A DNA stretch of 9,117 bases from an uncultured Flavobacteriales bacterium (GTDB taxonomy: Bacteria > Bacteroidota > Bacteroidia > Flavobacteriales_D > Crocinitomicaceae): positions 1-9,117 of the forward strand of contig CAIUKX010000373.1 of NCBI GenBank assembly GCA_903899795.1. Reading direction: 5' to 3'. Made by a program: the position numbers and the translations under genes. The notes under the pieces were generated by a model. The model was not told the DNA's origin, did not search any database, and worked only from the letters and a program-made list of their open reading frames with translations. Below are positions 6,459-9,117 of the stretch, one piece after another (the first letter of the stretch is position 1; each line of letters begins with the position of its first letter).

Positions 6459-7601
6459 ATGTTCGATTCAATAGCATTAGATGTAGTGATCGGTTTAATA
6501 TTTATTTATTTAATGTACAGCCTTTTGGCTACCACAATAAACGAAGGAATTGCCTCAATATTTAGCCTGAGGGCAAAAAAATTGGAGCAAGCTTTATCCA
6601 AAATGCTAAACGATGGTGTTAATTATCATGAAAATTTTTGGGTACTTCTTAAGGATTATTTTATCAAAAAATGGAAATGGATTACAAAATCAATTACTTT
6701 CTTCCATCCAAATACAAAGCATAAAACAAAAGAAGAAATGAATCTTTTGGAATTATTCTATGATCATCCCGGGATCAAGTATTTGGGAGAGAATAAAATT
6801 CACAATAAGCCTGCATACCTGAGTCCAGAATTCTTCTCTAAAGCATTGATCGATGTACTCAAAAATAAAGGTTTGGATAAAGATCTTGATTCAACTCTTC
6901 ACTTAAAAAATGGTATCGAAAAAATTGATAATAATTGTGAAACCAAAGGATATATTGAATCTTTGTTAGTTAATGTAAACTCTGACGAAGCTAAATTTAA
7001 ACTCGAACTCGAAAAATGGTTCAATGAAACGATGCACAGAACATCAGGATGGTACAAAAAGCAAAGCCAACGGATTACTTTTGTCATCGGCTTTACAATT
7101 GCAATAGCTTTCAATGTGGATACTATTTCAATCGTAAAACATCTTTCACATGATAAAGATGCCGCTAAAAACCTTACAGATCTCTCTAGTAAATATGTTG
7201 AAGCTCATAAAGATAAACATGGTAAATTATCTCCTCAAGAAAAACAAAATGCAGAGATCATGTTTCAAAATGCAAAAAGTCAAATCGATTCAAATATCAA
7301 TTCGGGTAATTCATTGATTGGATTGGGATGGCCAGATTCATTAATTGATCCAAATAAATATCAAAATGGAAAACATGTCGTTAATCATTTTACTTTTTCA
7401 GAAAAGGTAGGATATATAATTCGACATTCATTTACAAACGGTCGAAGTCTTTTGGGGTATTTAATAACTGCTCTAGCCATTTCATTCGGAGCTCCCTTCT
7501 GGTTCGATTTACTTAATAAATTTATGCAACTCCGTGGATCAGGAAAACAACCTGAACCTACACCCAACAGTGAAACTGAACAAACAAACAGCAATTCCTA
7601 A
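6459..7601 (+). CDS. Conserved membrane protein of unknown function
   Basis: 380 residues. Three hydrophobic segments are visible: residues about 8-27 (VVIGLIFIYLMYSLLATT), 206-225 (ITFVIGFTIAIAFNVDTISI) and 331-347 (LLGYLITALAISFGAPF). Between the first two lies a large soluble part with HPGIKYLG (103-110) and KPAYLSPEFFSKALIDVL (117-134). Between the second and third is a helical Lys/Asp/Asn-rich segment (about 228-310). The motifs SGWYKKQSQ before segment 2 and GAPFWFDLLNKFMQLRGSGK at the end of segment 3 look strongly conserved; I have a recollection of similar uncharacterised proteins in many bacteria but no family name. The C-terminal tail is Pro/Ser/Thr/Asn-rich and probably disordered. 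It is the last plus-strand gene before the hairpin at 7616. A link to the fibre cluster is suggested only by proximity. Confidence 0.75.
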   Translation: MFDSIALDVVIGLIFIYLMYSLLATTINEGIASIFSLRAKKLEQALSKMLNDGVNYHENFWVLLKDYFIKKWKWITKSITFFHPNTKHKTKEEMNLLELFYDHPGIKYLGENKIHNKPAYLSPEFFSKALIDVLKNKGLDKDLDSTLHLKNGIEKIDNNCETKGYIESLLVNVNSDEAKFKLELEKWFNETMHRTSGWYKKQSQRITFVIGFTIAIAFNVDTISIVKHLSHDKDAAKNLTDLSSKYVEAHKDKHGKLSPQEKQNAEIMFQNAKSQIDSNINSGNSLIGLGWPDSLIDPNKYQNGKHVVNHFTFSEKVGYIIRHSFTNGRSLLGYLITALAISFGAPFWFDLLNKFMQLRGSGKQPEPTPNSETEQTNSNS

Positions 7602-7615
7602 CCAAATATCTGTAA

Positions 7616-7653
7616 AACTGTCTAAAAGATGAAAATCATCATTTTAGACAGTT
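7616..7653. terminator. Hairpin, probable bidirectional terminator
   Basis: AACTGTCTAAAA (7616-7627) and TTTTAGACAGTT (7642-7653) are perfect inverted complements. The stem is extended inward by GATG/CATC with one bulged A and an AAAAT loop. It lies 14 bases after the membrane-protein stop and between convergent genes. No long U-run follows on either strand, but the inner stem ends in four T on either strand. It also lies 16 bases beyond the end of the extended response-regulator frame. Confidence 0.7.
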
Positions 7654-7669
7654 CTATGATCTATCCGGT

Positions 7670-7774
7670 TCAAAAAATCACCCCTTCACTGGAACAAAGA
7701 TTATTTTGAAGGGCATATTTGACAATTCCAACCGTACTTTTCAAACCTAATTTATCCAAAATTTTTCTTCGGTG
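7670..7774 (-). pseudogene. Cut-off C-terminal part of the response regulator helix-turn-helix
   Basis: Directly after the TGA at 7777-7775 the same minus-strand frame stays open for 34 codons and ends at TGA 7672-7670. It reads HRRKILDKLGLK, STVGIVKYALQN, then NLCSSEGVIF. The first two pieces are the classic second half of a LuxR/NarL DNA-binding domain: end of the recognition helix, turn, and the VKYA dimerisation helix. It is separated from residues 1-185 only by one stop codon. Full length would be 220 residues, normal for the family. I see no own start codon, so unless the stop is read through this part is not translated. Confidence 0.85.
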
Positions 7775-8332
7775 TCACTCTATCGTTCGTTTACTCAGGT
7801 TAAGAGTTAACGCTATTTCATCGCTTGTCATTTCTTTTACTAGCATAGAAATAACTTTTAATTCGATAGATGAAAGAAAATTAACACCTTGTCCAGAATT
7901 TAGATTCATTACATTATTAGCCAACAGCTTCATAATTTCAGGAGAAAAATAATGCTCCCTTTTCAGCACTGTTTCAATGGCTAGGATCAATTCATCATCT
8001 TCTGTGCTTTTCAATATAAATCCAGCAGCACCGTATTTAATTACCTCACGGACAATATTTTCTTCTTTGTGCATCGATTGCACCAAAACAGGAACTTCCG
8101 AATTTACATTTCTCAATTTTTCCAATATTTCTATTCCGCCCAAATCAGGCATTGATAAATCAAGTAAAACAATATCAAATTGAAATTCTTCCATCAAATT
8201 CAACACCTCTCTTCCATGGGATGTTTCATGAATCGAAAAATTGTATTTTGAAGCACTGTCGAGTACCAGCTTTACTCCTCTCCGAATCATTTTATGATCG
8301 TCTGCTATAAGAATCGATATTTTTTTTTTCAT
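7775..8332 (-). CDS. NarL/LuxR-type response regulator, ended early by an in-frame TGA
   Basis: 185 residues from ATG 8332. The receiver domain (about 5-122) has the acidic pair D11-D12, phosphoacceptor D58 in VLLDLSMPD, S86 (VLVQSMH) and K108 (GFILKS), so phosphorylation chemistry is intact. The LuxR-type helix-turn-helix begins near residue 152 (LSSIELKVISMLVKEMTSDE) but stops after LSKRTIE, inside the recognition helix. The codon after GAG (Glu) is TGA, where family members usually have Asn, Gly, Thr or Trp. A Trp or Gly codon is one base change away. As read, the protein could be phosphorylated but should not bind DNA normally. The kinase gene upstream is only 4 bases away, so the pair forms one operon. 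The start codon is followed by ten A in a row. It may be a recent pseudogene, a sequencing error or a real truncated form. Confidence 0.85.
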   Translation of the reverse strand: MKKKISILIADDHKMIRRGVKLVLDSASKYNFSIHETSHGREVLNLMEEFQFDIVLLDLSMPDLGGIEILEKLRNVNSEVPVLVQSMHKEENIVREVIKYGAAGFILKSTEDDELILAIETVLKREHYFSPEIMKLLANNVMNLNSGQGVNFLSSIELKVISMLVKEMTSDEIALTLNLSKRTIE

Positions 8333-8336
8333 TATT

Positions 8337-9117
8337 TTACTCTTTTCTGATCTTAATTTCTAATCGTGTCCCTTCTCCGATTTTACTTTCGTATGTGAAC
8401 TCTGTATTTAATGATCGTAAACGACTGAATATAATATTCACTCCGCTTTTTCGCTCCATTTTATTCATATCGAACCCTTTTCCATCATCTTCCAGTAGAA
8501 ATGTAATAAAATTTGATTGCTCATCAATATTCACTATGATATTCCTGGCTTCGGAATGCTTTATTGAATTACTCAAGAACTCTTGTATGACTCTGTAAAT
8601 AAATAATTCATCTTTTTTTTCCGGTAATTTTATGGTGCGAGAAAAACTGAAATAATCAATACTTGAAAAAACAGTCTTTAATCGTTTGACCAGCTGTTCA
8701 ATCGAAATTCCCAATCCTTTATCTTCCAGAACAGTTGGCATCAAATTAAACGAAATCTCTTGAATCGAACGCATGGATTCGCTCAACATCGTATTTACAT
8801 CATTCAATGTTTTTTTGTATGTCTGCGATTGATATTCCATTTTATTGAGTGCATTCAAATGGATTTTTATGGCATATAATTCCTGCCCCAACGAATCATG
8901 TAAATCACTGGCTAGCCGCTTTCTCTCCATATCTTCCCCATGGATTGTCGCCTGTAAAACCTTAATACTCTCATTCTTCCTATCAGAAATATCTTTTGCA
9001 ACTAATAAAATCAACGGTTGATCAAAATGATATATTTTTGAACAAGAAAAAGAGAGATAAATTTTTGTATGGTTAGAATCACCCATAAGTGTGACTTCAT
9101 CATCAAACGCTTTTAAT
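8337..9117 (-). CDS. NarX/DesK-type sensor histidine kinase with PAS domain (partial, N-terminus off the right edge)
   Basis: The frame is open to the right edge of the window (LKAFDDEVTLMGDSN... before the internal ATG at 9086), so the real start lies beyond 9117. The visible part begins with the end of a PAS-type domain (KIYLSFSCSKIYHFDQPLIL, then LVAKDISDRK). It is followed by a HisKA_3 dimerisation box with the phosphorylated His in ERKRLASDLHDSLGQE. The HATPase part has the N box (FLSNSIKHSEARN) and a G box (EDDGKGFDMNKMERKSGV), and ends at GEGTRLEIKIRKE. No membrane segment is seen in this part. It should autophosphorylate and pass phosphate to D58 of the adjacent response regulator. 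The signal is unknown. All catalytic motifs look intact, unlike in the partner regulator. Confidence 0.9.
   Translation of the reverse strand, partial: LKAFDDEVTLMGDSNHTKIYLSFSCSKIYHFDQPLILLVAKDISDRKNESIKVLQATIHGEDMERKRLASDLHDSLGQELYAIKIHLNALNKMEYQSQTYKKTLNDVNTMLSESMRSIQEISFNLMPTVLEDKGLGISIEQLVKRLKTVFSSIDYFSFSRTIKLPEKKDELFIYRVIQEFLSNSIKHSEARNIIVNIDEQSNFITFLLEDDGKGFDMNKMERKSGVNIIFSRLRSLNTEFTYESKIGEGTRLEIKIRKE

Noticed and set aside
7775..7777. TGA as a tryptophan or selenocysteine codon in general use
   Set aside because: TGA ends the LRR/MORN gene and the extended response-regulator frame, all clear Trp residues use TGG, and no selenocysteine-type stem-loop stands out after the codon.
7719..8183. 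Plus-strand frames of 77 and 68 codons opposite the response regulator, and 8395-8598 opposite the kinase
   Set aside because: They are antisense to strongly recognisable two-component genes and show no protein-like pattern or start signals.

Overview
The window looks like a chromosomal piece of a Bacteroidota bacterium, probably Flavobacteriales-like. The genes are AT-rich, most starts are preceded by A/T-rich leaders rather than strong Shine-Dalgarno sites, one secreted protein has a signal peptide ending in VFS-Q, and the two-component system is of the NarX/NarL type common in this phylum. No rRNA, tRNA or CRISPR array was seen, so the taxonomic call rests on style only.

Layout from left to right. 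At positions 1-45 (minus strand) the first 15 codons of a gene run off the left edge; they resemble the N-terminus of an IS1595-type transposase, so an insertion sequence may end near position 100. Next comes a secreted protein with leucine-rich repeats and C-terminal MORN-type repeats (160-1446). A plus-strand cluster of phage-virion-like genes follows. It contains an AT-rich gene of unknown function (1524-1985), a large tail-fibre-like protein built of two families of internal repeats (1834-4746), a small beta-rich virion-like protein (4750-5178), a LamG/concanavalin-like lectin protein with an inserted beta module (5178-6122) and a small charged helical protein (6126-6335). After a 123-base gap comes a three-helix membrane protein of a conserved uncharacterised type (6459-7601). 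A strong hairpin (7616-7653) closes this side. On the minus strand lie a NarL-type response regulator (7775-8332) and, upstream of it, its histidine kinase (8337 to the right edge), only 4 bases apart.

The fibre, small beta protein, lectin and 69-residue protein are tightly packed: two share an in-frame junction, two overlap as TAATG, and two are 3 bases apart. They therefore look like one transcription unit making a surface or receptor-binding structure. No capsid, portal, sheath, tube, baseplate, integrase or lysis gene is visible, so the set looks like an isolated adhesin/fibre cassette, although genes outside the window cannot be excluded.

Three places deserve attention. (1) The fibre reading frame overlaps the preceding gene by about 150 bases in another frame, and base composition changes sharply at the switch. 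(2) The fibre stop codon is directly followed, in the same frame, by the next gene. (3) The response regulator is cut by a TGA in the middle of its DNA-binding helix-turn-helix, while the missing 34 residues are still encoded intact and in frame behind it.
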